Assembly: GCA_016271365.2 (NCBI GenBank)
Contig: CM057451.1
Span: forward strand, 491,897,501 to 491,961,500
Reading direction: 5' to 3'
Source: Neoceratodus forsteri
Lineage: Eukaryota > Chordata > Ceratodontiformes > Ceratodontidae
DNA length: 64,000 nucleotides
The translations under genes were made by a program, and so were the position numbers. Of the stretch, positions 1 through 11,260 are shown one piece after another. Numbering within the stretch: position 1 is the stretch's first letter; each line of letters opens with the position of its first letter. Below the pieces are notes generated by a model. It searched no databases and had not been told where the DNA came from. It was given only the letters and a program-made list of their open reading frames with translations.

Positions 1-1161
1 CTTTCTGATCTTTTTGGCTGTAAGACACATTCTGATGGGCCATGGTTACAAATTTTATTAACCTTTTTCTCAGGGTAATCATGTAGTCCAGGATATTAGT
101 ATGGCCTACATTCTGACCCCCTTTCCAATGCTCTTTCACCACATCCAAGGGACCTCGGGGGGGTTCTACCAAATAACAAGAAAAATGGTGAAAATCCAGT
201 TGTAGCCAGGGGTACCGCTCTATAAGCAAATAGGAGGTAAGGGAGAAACCTATCCCAATCTCATTCTTCCTCCTACACATACTTCTTTAACATGTTTTTC
301 AACATTTTATTATAACATTCCACAAGACCATCAGTTTGGGAATGATAGGGGGAGGTCCGTACTGCAGACACACCCAGAAGTTTATACAATTCTTTCAACA
401 TTTGGGAAGTAAAATTACTTCCCCTGTCTGTAAGAATTTTCTGTGGTATACCCATGTGACTAAAAATTTTTACTAACTCCTTGGTGATCCGAGGGGCCTT
501 GGCAGTCTGTATGGGTATTCCCTCAGGCTATCTTGTGGTATAATCACACGCTACTAGGATAAACCTGTTTCCCTTTGAACTGGTAGTTATGGTCCCAACT
601 ATGTCCATGGCAACACATTCAAATGGTGTAGTGACATAAGGGATGGGTTGAAGGAGCACCTTATCTACCGTGCCAAATGGGGCCACCAATTGACAATCTG
701 GGCATGTTTTACAATAGGCTGCTATGGCCTCATGGATTCCTGCCCCCCAAAAAACTATGGGTTAGTTGCCCTAGTGTTCTGTCTCTCCCCTCGTAACCTG
801 CCATAGGGGAATCATGTGCTAACTGCATCAATTTCTCCTTATGTATTGTGGGAGCCATCAATTGCTCTACACACATTTTAGTCACAGGATTAACACATTT
901 AATGAACAATAAATCATTTTTTATCACAAAATATGGCAGTCCTTCCTTACCTTTTTGATAAACCTGTGAAAAAAGTGGTAATAATGTTTTATCTGCCAAA
1001 TGTTCCTTTTTGAAATCACAGCTGGATAACCCTGGTGCTACGTCACCAACACCAACCTTATGGGTCTCCAGCTGTTTTTTCTTTTCCCTTCTCCGTTGTT
1101 TCCTGGTCTTTGGGTTTTTCCCTGGATTGCCAAATAAACCCTCATCAGAGGGAAAAACCAT
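1..1161 (-). pseudogene. Gmr1-like integrase, broken and running off the window
   Basis: This is the retrotransposon integrase, which joins the cDNA ends to host DNA. The frame at 1161-730 ends in a zinc-binding-like region (IHKEKLMQLAHDSPMAGYEG, normally H-H-C-C). About 700-480 reads as the start of the catalytic core, with CPDCQ and the first acidic residue in AMDIVG. The frame at 455-273 carries the second Asp in TDRGSNF and the catalytic Glu in GLVECYNKM. From 270 to 1 the core continues with FAYRAVPQATTGFSPF, a hallmark of gypsy integrases. Stops and frame changes separate the pieces, so it is inactive. It lies directly downstream of the protease, as in Gmr1-type elements. Confidence 0.85.
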
Positions 1162-1421
1162 GGGTAAGTTGGTCTGTTTGCCTGGGATTGGGTTATAACA
1201 TTAACAAGTTCCTGACCAGGCTGTTGTGAATTCATCAACATCTGAAAATGGGGAAAATGCTGTCCTATAATCACTGGTACCAGTACAGCCAGGGTTCTTC
1301 TGAGAACCAAACTCGAACCAGACCAGAACTATTTGATTTTTGCCCGATTTGAACTGAACTAGAACCCTAAAAATTAAAAAACAGACAAACCTAATCTGAA
1401 CCTCAACCCAGGCCATGTGAG

Positions 1422-1949
1422 ATGAGGAGAACCCACATGGAGGCAGTAGTCTATCCATGCTCATCTACACTTCTCCACCTGTGTGAAGTACTGCCTACAG
1501 ATTGTGAAATGATTTCTTCATTGAAGTCAGTAATGACTGTCAATATCAAAGCAAAATCCAATGATGATGATGATCCACCAGCAAAAAGGTCAAAAACTGA
1601 TGTCAAAGACATGCTATCCAGTCTAGGTGGTCCTTCTTCAACAGCAATCAGATCATTGTCATCAAGTGAACTAAAATCAAATTTAGAACATGACAGTTAT
1701 ACTGACAACTGCCTTGAATTCTGGAATAAGACAGGAAGATACCTGTTCCCCAAACTAGTAAAGCTTGCACAGAAGTACCTATGCTTGCCAGCTAGCAGCA
1801 GTAGTAGTAAGAGAGTGTTCTCATTCTGCAAGCAAGTTCTAGATGATCGAAGATCTCACCTATCAGTTAACACACTTGCTCGTTCTGTATTTGTTAAATT
1901 CTTGAACATTTGTACTTTACAATTGAACTCGTACTTGCCTGTTTTCTAG
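1422..1949 (+). pseudogene. hAT transposase C-terminal fragment (dimerisation domain)
   Basis: A 175-codon open frame contains an acidic, Ser-rich linker and then the hAT C-terminal dimerisation region: CLEFWNKTGRYLFPKLVKLA, YLCLPASSSSSKRVFS and a DDRRSHLSVNTLARSVFVKF helix. This matches the last 80-90 residues of Ac/hobo-type transposases. The RNase H-like catalytic core and the N-terminal zinc finger are absent, so the frame cannot encode a working transposase. The start is arbitrary; the upstream sequence is element terminus. It lies wholly inside hAT-1. Confidence 0.8.
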
Positions 1950-2025
1950 TTTCTTTTACTCAAAGTAATGTTGATTTGAATAAAGTTAATAATGTGAAAT
2001 TTGTTGTTTTGTCTCCGTGTTTTAT

Positions 2026-2089
2026 AATGTGTGTATATATACAGTGTATATATTTATATATAAATGTATATATATATATATATATATAA
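2026..2089. repeat. AT-rich microsatellite inside hAT-1
   Basis: Alternating TA/TG repeats, ending in a pure TA run, lie just after the transposase fragment. Confidence 0.85.
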
Positions 2090-2539
2090 TTTGGCAATAT
2101 AAAGTGAATTTAGTAACACTTAACTTGATCCAGAACCAGAACAGAACCAGAACTAGAAAATAAACCAAAAGCCTAGAACTGAACTGAACCAGAACCCAAA
2201 CATGTAATTTTTAAGCAGAACTGAACCGAACCAGAACCTCACACTGTAGAACCAGAACCGAACTAGAACCCCTAAAATCTAGAGAACCATGGCTCTAGGT
2301 ACTGGTAATCTAGGAACCAGTCCCCCAGTTACATAATGTTGCTGGCCATTAATGGTCAATTCTACCCTGGCAGTATGGTATTTGTGGACATCTCCATGAA
2401 CACAAATCACTTTGGTATTAGCCTGTGTGATTTATGGGTTAGGTAGCAGGTCTGCTTGCATTAATGTCTGTCTACTACCAGAGTCTAGGAGGCCCAGTCT
2501 GGTGTTGACCAATCCCCACAGTTGTTACATATCCTATGT

Positions 2540-3586
2540 TTACTAAGGATAAATGGGCTGTCTCTGTTGGTTTATTGGGGGCAAGTTCATACCATATGCC
2601 CTTTTCTCAAGCATCCATGGCATATGAGTTCAGAATAGGGCACCCTTCCCCCTCTGTCCTTTCTCCCATAGTTGACCTGTCTCTGAGGAGTAAAATTGAA
2701 AGGTCTTACCATGTCGACTGGCTGAGGTGTCACATTCTGTCCTTTAGGTCTGCAGGGTCTTGCCGCCAGGTAATTCTACACAAGTTGGATGGTTTTTGCT
2801 ACAGTCTCTGGCTTGTACTCCCTCACCAAAACTTGTATATCCTGTGGTAGGATTTAGATAAACTGCTTAATCACAATAGTCTCTAGTATTTGTTCCACAG
2901 TTTTTGTAGCTCATTGCAACCACTTGTTGCAATAGTCCTTTAATTTAGCAAATGTCTCACTTGGGACATCGGTATACAACATTTTCTGGGACCGAAAGTG
3001 CTGCCGGTACGTTTCAGAGTTAACATCATACCGACTCAATATTTCCTCCTTCACTTGATTGTAATTTACAGCATCTGGTCCACTTAACTGAGTACAGACT
3101 AGATGGGAACACCCAGAAAGGTATGGTACAAGTCTTATCATCCACTAGTCCCGCAGGCCAATTACACGCTTGAGAGAGACATTCGAATGTAGCAAGATAC
3201 ACTTCAGTATCATCATAGTCAGTTAATTTAGTTAGTTTAATGTCTTTTGGTACCATACAATTGGGTTGGCCTGGAATTAGGGCCTTAATGACCCTAATAG
3301 TGTCCATCCATATCACATTCTGTCACTGCTGATCCTCCTCCTGTTGCCACCGAGCCTCATCCCATTCTCTTCTGTCTTCCTGCTGTTGTCGGTCCATCTT
3401 GAGATGTCTGAAGCAAAGCCATCTCAGAAGTTCACCAGGTTCCTCTGGTGCTCTCTCCATCTTGGGGTCCTGTTCTTCCTCTTCTTCCAATCCTTCTTTC
3501 TTCTTCTTCACGATCTTTGGCCTGGTTACAATATCCAAACCAGGTCCGGGCTGTACTCCAGTTTTCTCAGCCATTGCTTGCATCAA
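2540..3586 (-). pseudogene. Gmr1-like Gag with SCAN-like capsid segment and zinc knuckle
   Basis: This is the structural Gag of the retrotransposon. The N-terminal frame (3586-3323) is acidic and Gln-rich. The frame below 3316 carries a capsid start (KLTKLTDYDDTEVYLATFE). After a frame change near 3150 the frame at 3141-2911 reads YNQVKEEILSRYDV followed by ETYRQHFRSQ and FAKLKDYCNKWLQ, which matches the core of the vertebrate SCAN oligomerisation domain. A CCHC zinc knuckle (CHGC..GH...TC) with one internal stop lies at 2622-2581. SCAN domains of vertebrate zinc-finger proteins are known to derive from Gmr1-type Gag, which supports the family call. Frameshifts make it a pseudogene. Confidence 0.82.
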
Positions 3587-3678
3587 GTGTATGACCTTCT
3601 TCTACCCTTCTTGCATCTGCCTGGGTACTATTTACAGTACCCACTGGTAGCGTCTCCCAAGCTGTCTCTACATTACCA

Positions 3679-3699
3679 GAAATCCCAATGCTGACACCA
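3679..3699 (-). other. Primer-binding site resembling tRNA-Leu
   Basis: Directly inside the LTR edge the minus strand reads TGGTGTCAG followed by CATTGGGATTTC. The vertebrate tRNA-Leu 3' end would give TGGTGTCAGAAGTGGGATTC, so most bases agree. Its position, one base from the LTR terminus, fits priming of minus-strand synthesis. Confidence 0.7.
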
Positions 3700-3700
3700 G

Positions 3701-4167
3701 TGTCACGGTGTGGGCATAAAACAGACATGTTAGGCAGGAGGTATAGTGGATTATAAAAAAAGGATGACTGCATTTTTGATTTTTATTCCAAAATCAAATA
3801 AATCAATATAAACAAAAAACCAAAAGAAAACAGGGTGTTAAACAGCACACCAAAAGAAAACTCAGACAATGACTCTTCCCATGTCACTTCTCCAATACTT
3901 CACTTTAAATTCAAATCCTGGTGTGAATACTGGCATACCTTCTTTCTCAAAGACCAGCAGCTCACTGGCCTCCCTATCTAACAATCACTCCTAGCAGTGA
4001 TGCTTTAAACCTTTATGGCCATGACATCATGAACATGTGACCAGTTGCAATGGACAAATTAGGGTTTTATTCCTTTATTCAGAGGAATGAATAAATGTAC
4101 CGCATCTTCCTAACTTCCAAGATACTGTACATCTGTACCTTATATTATACTTTATTCAACAACACAT
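3701..4167 (-). repeat. 5' LTR of the Gmr1-like element (outer limit uncertain)
   Basis: On the minus strand the LTR ends CACCGTGACA immediately before the primer-binding site. The outer end should start TGT on the minus strand; the most plausible site is the ACA near 4167. No second LTR lies in the window for comparison, so the length is not proven. Confidence 0.5.
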
Positions 4168-4171
4168 ATAC

Positions 4172-4174
<3 letters not shown>

Positions 4175-4252
<78 letters not shown>
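4175..4252. repeat. Compound (TG)n(TA)n microsatellite
   Basis: About 14 TG units are followed by about 25 uninterrupted TA units. It abuts the presumed outer end of the gypsy LTR. Confidence 0.95.
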
Positions 4253-4254
<2 letters not shown>

Positions 4255-4255
4255 A

Positions 4256-5560
4256 TTATCAGTGCTTTTAGCTTAATATCGGATCATTTTAGGAAATAAG
4301 CCCTTCCCTTGCAATGATGACACTAGAGCCTATCTCTTTAAAACCAGTCATTTTGTGGGAAGCCAGCCCTATAGCAAGGACTGCAAGGTAACCAGGAGGT
4401 AATTATAAATTTATTACAATTTATTCCCTCAGGCATCTCTGCATTGGCTAGGGGAATGGGAGATTGAGGGCGCCCTCCTCATCTCCCTTCTCCTGCCAGC
4501 TCAGGAGACCTGTTTTGATATACTGTCTCATTTTATGTCCAACAGCAGTAACAATTTTGTACATTCATATAATTTTTTACATAAGCCCTTAAAAGCCTTT
4601 TGTTCCTTTTGTAGCACTGCATAATTGGAACTTTTCAAGAAGGGGCTCTGCGCTAGGCTCCTAGTTGAGCCCCTGCCACAAACAAGTAGTTTCATTCATT
4701 GTTCCGATGGCTGAAATGATAGCCATCAGGAAAACATTTCATTTGGGCCCTAACCCTTGGACCCTTTTATTTAATTCAGCAGCCCCAGTTACAACATCTC
4801 TGGGGCTGCGCATATTCCTCTGCACATTTCTTTTTATTTTTAGCACCTTGTCCCGTTCAGATGCATCATTCTTCTCCAATCTAGCTTTGTTTATCTAGCC
4901 ACTCCTTACAACATTGGGCACTTCAGGGCAACCTGGTGCTCACCCTACACCGAACAAGGAGCTCTCTGTTGACTGCACTCTGCTGCTATTTATCTACGGA
5001 GCACTTGCTTGAAAAGAGAATCATTCTCTCGGTCTCACTCTGCAACTTGAACCGTCTCTCTCACACAGAGCAACTTGCTCCAATGTTGGCTTCATAACTA
5101 GAACCGCATTTAGTAACATCAGCCACATGGAGTGGCAGCAGCTTTTCAATTGGCACCTCCCGGGTGCTTCAATTTAAATTCATGCACATTGAATGTACAT
5201 AAATAGCACACTTTTGTAAGGAGCACTTCTCCTTACACTGGGCAATCTACATTTATCAAAGGGGCACCAGTTATTTGATCCTTAGAGTGTGGCATGCTCT
5301 AATTAATATCTCCAAATTGGGAGATCACAGAAGAGTGCTATTAGCACTGAAAGTGCACATAAACAGGGGGTTAGCAAAGAGGACAGCAAAAGAAAGACAG
5401 GATTGTCAGGTTGGCCACCCTGACAAGATAATAAGAATAGAAGAAAAGAAAAGATGATAGGACAGTGTGATAGAAATGGGGTGGGGGTGGGGGTGCACAT
5501 ATTTTATTCCGGGGGAGCTTTTCCATATAGAACAGGGGCACCCTGCTACACTCTCCAACC
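4256..5560. other. Unassigned non-coding stretch
   Basis: No protein homology, terminal repeats or RNA gene could be recognised. Open frames here are short and show no familiar motif. It may hold old, unrecognisable repeat sequence. Confidence 0.6.
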
Positions 5561-6440
5561 TACTCATACTGAAACCCTTTACCAGATCACTATGATACTC
5601 TCAATATCCAATCCTAAAACTACCCTAGACTTGGCTAGCTATTTGTGAAAGATCCTTCTCTGTTGCTGCACCTCAAAAATAGAACAATCTCCCACCAATA
5701 TGCTTTCCACCTCCATTCTGTTGCTGTAAATAATCCCTACTTTGTTCTACATGCCCTCCTTCCCTCTCACAGGTCTTCCCTCCCTTTCTATGCCTGCCCT
5801 CTCTCCCAACCATATAACACAGGAAGAAGCAGTGCTACACAAGGCTCCAAAAATGAATATGAAATTTATTGACAAGCTTCCATACAAACAATTACCCTGG
5901 CACTTTGAGGGATCCAGGCCCTCTTCATTAGGGGGTCCCTCCCTTCCTCCCACAGGTCTTCCCTCCATTTCTATGCCTGCTCTCTCTCCCAACCACCATC
6001 CTCCTTCCTCTACTCCATATGTCTTACTAAACATGGCAATTTCAACTCCTCATCTATTTTTTTTCTCTCTTTAATTCACTTAGATACACGTACTGAATGC
6101 TCACTAGACAATATTTATGTGTATGTACCACACTGCCTTTACTAGACCTACCTAATACTCTAATCCTGTGTAATTATTCTAAGCTTGTCTATTTTTGGAT
6201 TCCTTGTCCTGACTGTTTATTGTATGATATATTGAGTATAACCACAAGTCACAATGCAACTCTGTACAATTTATGTTTTAATTTTCTGTACTTATACAGT
6301 AAGTGTAATTTGTTTCTTCCACTGTATAGAAATGTTTATCTTATGTATGGAATTCTTATATTCTCTGGGTCACCCCTGAAAAGGGAAAGCTTTGTCCCAA
6401 TGAGCCTACCCGGTTAACACAATTCAAATAAATAATAAAA
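5560..6440 (+). mobile_element. Probable L2-like LINE 3' end
   Basis: The stretch ends with CCTGAAAAGGG, a pyrimidine-rich linker, CCCGGTTA and an A-rich AATAAATAATAAAATAAA tail. The same order (CCTGAAAAGGG ... CCCGGTTA ... AATAAATGAAA) closes LINE K at 62930-62990, so this is very likely the 3' end of a related LINE. Little coding sequence can be read. A 44 bp segment, from ACAGGTCTTCCCTCC to CTCTCTCCCAACCA, occurs twice (about 5769-5813 and 5951-5995). Confidence 0.55.
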
Positions 6441-7164
6441 TAAAGCCTGAAAGGGTTTGAGTACTGGCATATACTTTAAACTAGGACAGGTGTGGGTAGA
6501 GGTAAGAGTAGGAGAATCATCATGCTGAAGCCATGTGCAGGGGGTAAACATGCCACTGGTAAGAGACACAACTTAGAGCAGGGGGAAAGAACACAGACCT
6601 TCATAACATAATGGGGGATATAAGGAGCACAAGAATCAAGATGGAGAAGTGGAACTGGAAGGAGACTTCCTGATGCAAGCCACAATGTAAAAATATGAAA
6701 AGACTTTTGGAGACCTGGTGGCAGGAAGTAATATGCTTGGATTCAGGGTTAAAGGTGTACAGTCTCTTCAGAAGAACAGGGAGGACCAGAGGGATGTTGG
6801 GGTTGCTTTCTGCATCAAGGAAGAGATTCAAGAATGAAAGTGGGAGTGAGAAGGAATGAGAACTGTACAGAAAGCCTGTGACTAGCATATAAAGGATTCA
6901 CAGAAGACAAAATGAAATTCTGGGAGTATTGTAAAGACTTTTGGGTCATACAGCAGAGCAAGACTTGGAGCTGGCAAACAAAATTATAGGATAACTATGG
7001 GGCCCATGGTTCTCGTGGGAAATCTCAACCTGACTGGGAGTTAGAACATGCACAATGGAAAGCAGGATTGAATTTATTGTCAGCCATGGAGAAAACAGCA
7101 AGCTGTTCCTGATCTGCTACTGGTTAGCAGGGGTGATATGTGTGGAAAAGATGAGGGAGCTAGT
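6441..7164. other. Unassigned stretch before LINE F
   Basis: No recognisable coding or repeat signature was seen. It could be a decayed upstream part of LINE F, but no motif supports that. Confidence 0.5.
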
Positions 7165-7189
7165 GGGTAACACTCTTTATGGTGTGCAT

Positions 7190-7842
7190 ATATTTTTTGG
7201 CAGCTTTTGACATGATAGACAGAGCAATTCTGTGGCAGATTTTCATAGAGAAGGGGATAGATTCAAGTTTAGTACATATAATATCCAACTTATACACAGA
7301 CACCTAGGCTAGCATTAGATTGGGTAGAGATGGGGAATTATCCAGCACCATTCCTGTCAATAAGGGAGTAAGACAGGGTTGTGTGCTGGCACTCACTCTT
7401 TTCTGCATATACTGATGGGCTTCTAAAAGCCCTTCTACAGCAAGAGACAGATTCTCCCATAATAAATGGCTTCAGTGTGCCTGTGCTTATGTACGCAGAT
7501 GACATTATAATCTTTTCCCTGTCCAAATCAGGGCTAAGGAAGAACTTGCAATTGTTAGATTATTATTATTTGAAGAACCTAAAACTAAAAATAAACATCA
7601 GTAAAACACATTTAATGACACTTTGTTCCAGAAATAAAACTTACAAATGCATTCTGGGAAGCAAGGTCAATAAATTCTGTACAGGAATATACTTACCTGG
7701 GTAGTATAGTTACACTGCTTTCCTGGGTTCAGTACCTTAAGTGGGTAATGGAAACAGTTTGAAAGAACCACCATGGGATTGAATAAGTTTAATGCCTCAC
7801 ATGGCAGGAGCACATTGATTACTGCAATCAAAGCAAAATATT
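7190..7842 (+). pseudogene. LINE F reverse transcriptase, central part
   Basis: RT motif A reads AAFDMIDRAILW near 7200. Motif B reads GVRQGCVLALTLF near 7370, and the catalytic box reads MYADDIIIF near 7490. It is followed by LKLKINISKTHLM, the usual conserved region after YADD in LINE RTs. A stop separates motif A from motif B, and further stops follow about 7705. The best open stretch is 7381-7704. The element is inactive. The protein continues beyond the LINE G insertion. Confidence 0.85.
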
Positions 7843-7857
7843 ATGCTCAATTAAGTC

Positions 7858-8139
7858 CTTAATGGAAGAACTCCTAGTGATCTAGAAGGAGGCTATACAT
7901 TTTTGGGGCCAAATGGACCGTCAACCATAGATATGATTTGGATAAATCAAGAAGCAATTCCATTAATATTAGACATGGAAATAGTAAATAGGGTGGAGTC
8001 ATCTCATTTTCCACTAAAATTAAGAATTTACGGACATGATGGAGATAATATATGCCAATTACAAGTAATAGAACAATTAGAAATTATTAATTATGAGAAG
8101 ACAAGATGGATTCATGATTCAAGTCAAGATCTTCTATGA
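7858..8139 (+). pseudogene. LINE G endonuclease C-terminal fragment
   Basis: This is the tail of an APE-type endonuclease, which nicks the target DNA for target-primed reverse transcription. The reading GPNGPSTIDMIWIN matches the conserved region before the final catalytic block, and ESSHFPLKLRI corresponds to the usual SDH-FP motif with Asp replaced by Ser. About 90 residues remain. The truncation is typical of incomplete LINE insertion. Confidence 0.72.
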
Positions 8140-8689
8140 AATAATGGATTCAAAATAAATTTTTGATTCAAAGCAAAATATACAAAAGGGAGAACAGATA
8201 ATTGAAAACTGGAAATATATATTAGGGTACATGAAGCCTAAATTGACAATTTCCAAAATTAGCAAACACAAACAACCAAAATGTTGGTATAATTACAGAT
8301 GTAAACAGAATGAGAAAGAGCTAATTAAAATAGTCAGAAGCTAGAAAGCTAACCCAAACAGAGATAAACTTAGCAAATTAAATAAAGTTAGAAAACAGTA
8401 TAAACAAAGGCTGTAAGCTGAAAGACAAAAATTTTAGTATAAGCTTTGGATGGAACTACAGTATACTATAAGAACTAATAACACTAAGAATTTCTGGACT
8501 TTGGTTAATTATGGTTTTAAACACTATGCAAATCAAATAGAGGCAGCAATTACACCACAACAACGGGATGTTCATTTTACAGCTCTATTTTATAAGGAAA
8601 ATAAGGATCTAACTGATGAATTCCCTATTCAAACATTTCTAAATCCAAGACCTATAATGGTAAGCAAAGAAGAAATGGTAAACTAAATG

Positions 8690-10580
8690 CAGGACATGAA
8701 AAATAACAAAGTACCGGGACAAGATGGGATAACAGCTGAGTCATTTAAATATTTTGAGCTGTGGTGGATTCCTATCTTTTTTGTGTTGTTTAATAATTGT
8801 ATACAGGGAGGTTTATTACCCAATACATGATTAGGAAGTGTTATACAATATGTCCTATATTTAAAAAAGGCCAAACAAATGACCCACAGATGTATAGACC
8901 TATAAGTTTACTTGATACATCCCAAAAGTTGTTTACTAGAATAATTCTGGAACGTATGCAAGATTGGGAAGTTGAAAATAACATTTTAAGCGTACTACAA
9001 AATGGGTTTAGGAAAAATAGGTCCACATTAGAGCACTGTCAAGTTCTACAATATTTAATCTGGAAGCATGTTAAAATAAAGAAACATAAGTTATTTTGCT
9101 GTTTTGTTGATTTAAAAACAGCTTTTGACACAGTTAACAGATCATTGTTGTGGGGTAAACTGACAGGCTATGCACTGGATTCAAGTATTTTGGATATTTT
9201 AATACAGTTACATACAGACACCAGGATCCAGGTGAGATATAATCAAAATAGATACTTATTGTACAGGATAAAGACTAATTGTGGGTGAGGCTGGGCTGCA
9301 TCCTAGCCCCTTTACTCTTTAATATGTACATTAACTCAATCATGGAGGGCCTCGAGGACCCAGAATTTCACTCACCTAAAACCGGGGAAAGAGGGATATC
9401 TTGTCTAGAATATGCAGATGACATAGTCTTGCTTTCAACAACATTATTAGGACTTCAAAGGAAGGTAAACTACTTTGGGAAAATGTGTGAGGAAAATAAA
9501 TTAATAATTAACATCCAGAAAACAAATATGGTTATATTTGTGAATAGAAAACATACAGTATCGAGTCTGTATATAAATAAAACAAGAGTGGAAACAGCAA
9601 AGTACTATGACTACCTTGGGATATGTTTTGCAGAAAATACATTATGGAGTAGCCATCAGATTTTAATAAAAGGAAAACTTAATACGGCATTAAATGCATT
9701 TAAGAGATTTGCTGGGAAATATGGAAATAGAAGTGTTGCTGGACTCCTAAAAGCCATAAATATGAAGTTAAAAACTAGTATCTTGTGTGGAGCAGAAATT
9801 TGGGTAGGCGATGCCATAAAGACATTAGAGATCATTATACATAAATTATATCGGTATGTGCTGAGGGTGCCAAATTCAGTACCAATTGAAATAGTAAGAA
9901 GAGAGCTTAGACAGTACTCATTGGCCACCTTAATCTGAATTCAAAGAATGAATCATATACTGAAATTATTTTTGCTCCCTGAATCAAGATTACCTAGGAT
10001 AATGCTGGAGGCGATAATCCAATATAATGATAGAGGATCTTTCCCCCATAATTAAACATTAAGACTCTGTTCTATCCACTGGGATTGGGATCTTTACTGT
10101 ATGAGATCTACCAACTTTCATTTTTTGAAATTAGAAAAATAGTAGGCAAAAGAGTCAGAGAAGATGCATTAAAAATAGATAAAAAGAGAATAAACAATTT
10201 GACACATTTTAGTTGGTTTAAAAATATAAAAATACAGCATGGACTTGATCCATACCTATTAAAATTAGTCAACCCAGAGGATAGAAGGATGGTAACCAGA
10301 TTTAAACTGGAGCTATATAAATGTAACTGTATCTACCGCAATCAGAGAAGGCAAGGAGTAGATTCTCCTTTTTGTAAATGTGATGGGAAAACCAAAGATG
10401 ACCTTGAACAGGTATTGTTATACTGACCAATCTATGAAAAACAACAGAGATACTGGATTGGACCAATTCTGAGAAATTATAATACGCCACATGACAGACA
10501 GTTAATTATAGGACAGCTGTTTAACACAAATGACATAACTGTACTACAGAGATTAGTAAACTCTTTTAAGAAACTGAACT
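8690..10580 (+). pseudogene. LINE G reverse transcriptase and C-terminal knuckle
   Basis: The RT starts with NKVPGQDGITAE near 8700 and continues in the frame at 8797-9288 (YRPISLLDTSQKLFTRIILE, then VDLKTAFDTVNRSLLW as motif A). A frame change near 9283 leads to the frame 9279-9938, which holds GCILAPLLFNMYINSIMEGL, the intact catalytic box EYADDIVLL near 9410, and the thumb region. After stops, 10085-10426 gives a helical tail with CKCDGKTKDD...; the closing Cys/His residues of the knuckle are degraded. The 219-codon frame from 9279 is the best-preserved piece. The family is APE-type, but I cannot place it more finely with confidence. Confidence 0.85.
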
Positions 10581-11001
10581 TGTAAGACTCCTATATGAAC
10601 TCTAAGAGAGATTATTTATAAGGAAATGCTTGTTTTATATGGCAGTATTTGTATGAAATTTAATAATTGTAAACATTTTTATAAAGACCTGTATGTTGAA
10701 CAATAAATTATATTTGTACCTATGCTCAACTAATTTATGGAGCCAAAGTCTGGGAGTGCCACAATCCTAACAACCTAATGATTCCTATTCAAAAGTTAAG
10801 ACAAACCTTGGGTTTACCAAATTCATGCCCTGCTGATCATATCAGAGCAGAGCTTGATTTGTTTAATATAAGAGCAACAATAGATGTGAAAAGAATTCAA
10901 TACTGAATAAAAATTACTAGAATGTCTGAGGATAGACTGCCTGCTAAATGTTTAGTAGGGCAAACAGGTTGGACAAAAAGGGACTGTGCATCAAATACAT
11001 G

Positions 11002-11260
11002 GGGCCGGATATTCAAAAGGGTTGCGCCATGCGCAATAGGGTTGCGCATTCGCAAGTCCGGAAGTGTGCCATTCTGCGTTATTCAGCAGGAGGCAGTTGC
11101 GCCACCGAAAACAGGCTGAGCAACAGCGCAATGCAAATGATGGCATGCGCAACTGAAGGGGGTGGATCCCTGCATAAAGAGCGCAATGCGATATTCAAAG
11201 GGTTGCGCAATGCGCAACAGCGGAACAGCCGGAAGTTGCGCCACAGTGGAAATGAGCCAA
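11002..11260 (+). repeat. Harbinger left terminus with GCGCAA subterminal motifs
   Basis: It begins with the 16 bp terminal repeat, followed by many copies of TTGCGC/TGCGCAA. An inner copy of ATATTCAAAGGGTTGCGC near 11190 repeats the outermost sequence. These are likely binding sites for the Myb-like protein or the transposase. Confidence 0.85.

Larger units (their letters stand above)
1280..2299 (+). mobile_element. hAT-1: short hAT element inside the gypsy protease
   Basis: The ends are imperfect inverted repeats, CCAGTACAGCCAGGGTTC on the left against CCTAGAGCCATGGTTC read inward from the right. They are flanked by CACTGGTA (1272-1279) and TACTGGTA (2300-2307), a 7/8 match to an 8 bp hAT target duplication. 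Excising it restores the protease. The subterminal regions on both sides are dense in GAACCAGAAC-type motifs, probably transposase-binding repeats. Only the C-terminal part of a transposase remains, so this is an internally deleted copy. Confidence 0.85.
1150..2530 (-). pseudogene. Gmr1-like aspartic protease, split by hAT-1
   Basis: This is the retropepsin-like protease that processes Gag-Pol. Read from about 2530 down, it shows LLDSGSRQTLM with the catalytic DSG at 2485-2477, then the flap and C-terminal region up to VPRLPV at about 2308. The sequence stops at the hAT-1 insertion and resumes at 1279 with VIIGQHFPHF, a typical segment before the integrase. Removing 1280-2299 and one copy of the 7-8 bp duplication restores the continuity VPRLP/VIIG. 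At least one in-frame stop remains. The split by a second transposon shows that the element was already resident when hAT-1 arrived. Confidence 0.8.
1..4167 (-). mobile_element. Gmr1-like Ty3/gypsy LTR retrotransposon, 5' portion
   Basis: Read on the minus strand, the order is LTR (ending at 3701), a primer-binding site, gag, an aspartic protease with a DSG site, then directly an integrase with its HHCC and DDE parts. Nothing resembling a reverse transcriptase lies between protease and integrase. In ordinary Ty3/gypsy elements RT precedes integrase; the protease-integrase-RT order is known from the vertebrate Gmr1 group, so RT and RNase H should lie beyond base 1. All frames are broken, and a hAT is inserted in the protease. 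The right limit is a guess: an ACA suited to an LTR end occurs near 4167, just before a microsatellite. Confidence 0.82.
7851..10720 (+). mobile_element. LINE G, 5'-truncated, inserted in LINE F
   Basis: It is flanked by TATGCTCAA at 7842-7850 and again at 10721-10729, a 9 bp target duplication within LINE F coding sequence. It begins inside the APE endonuclease and runs to a 3' tail with AACAATAAATTA near 10700. Stops and frameshifts interrupt the coding region, but domains remain in order: endonuclease end, linker, RT and a C-terminal Cys/His knuckle. Confidence 0.88.

Noticed and set aside
4665..6074. Small frames with hydrophobic or Ser/Pro-rich sequence taken as possible host genes
   Set aside because: No start context, splice signals or motifs; lengths are within chance expectation for this composition.
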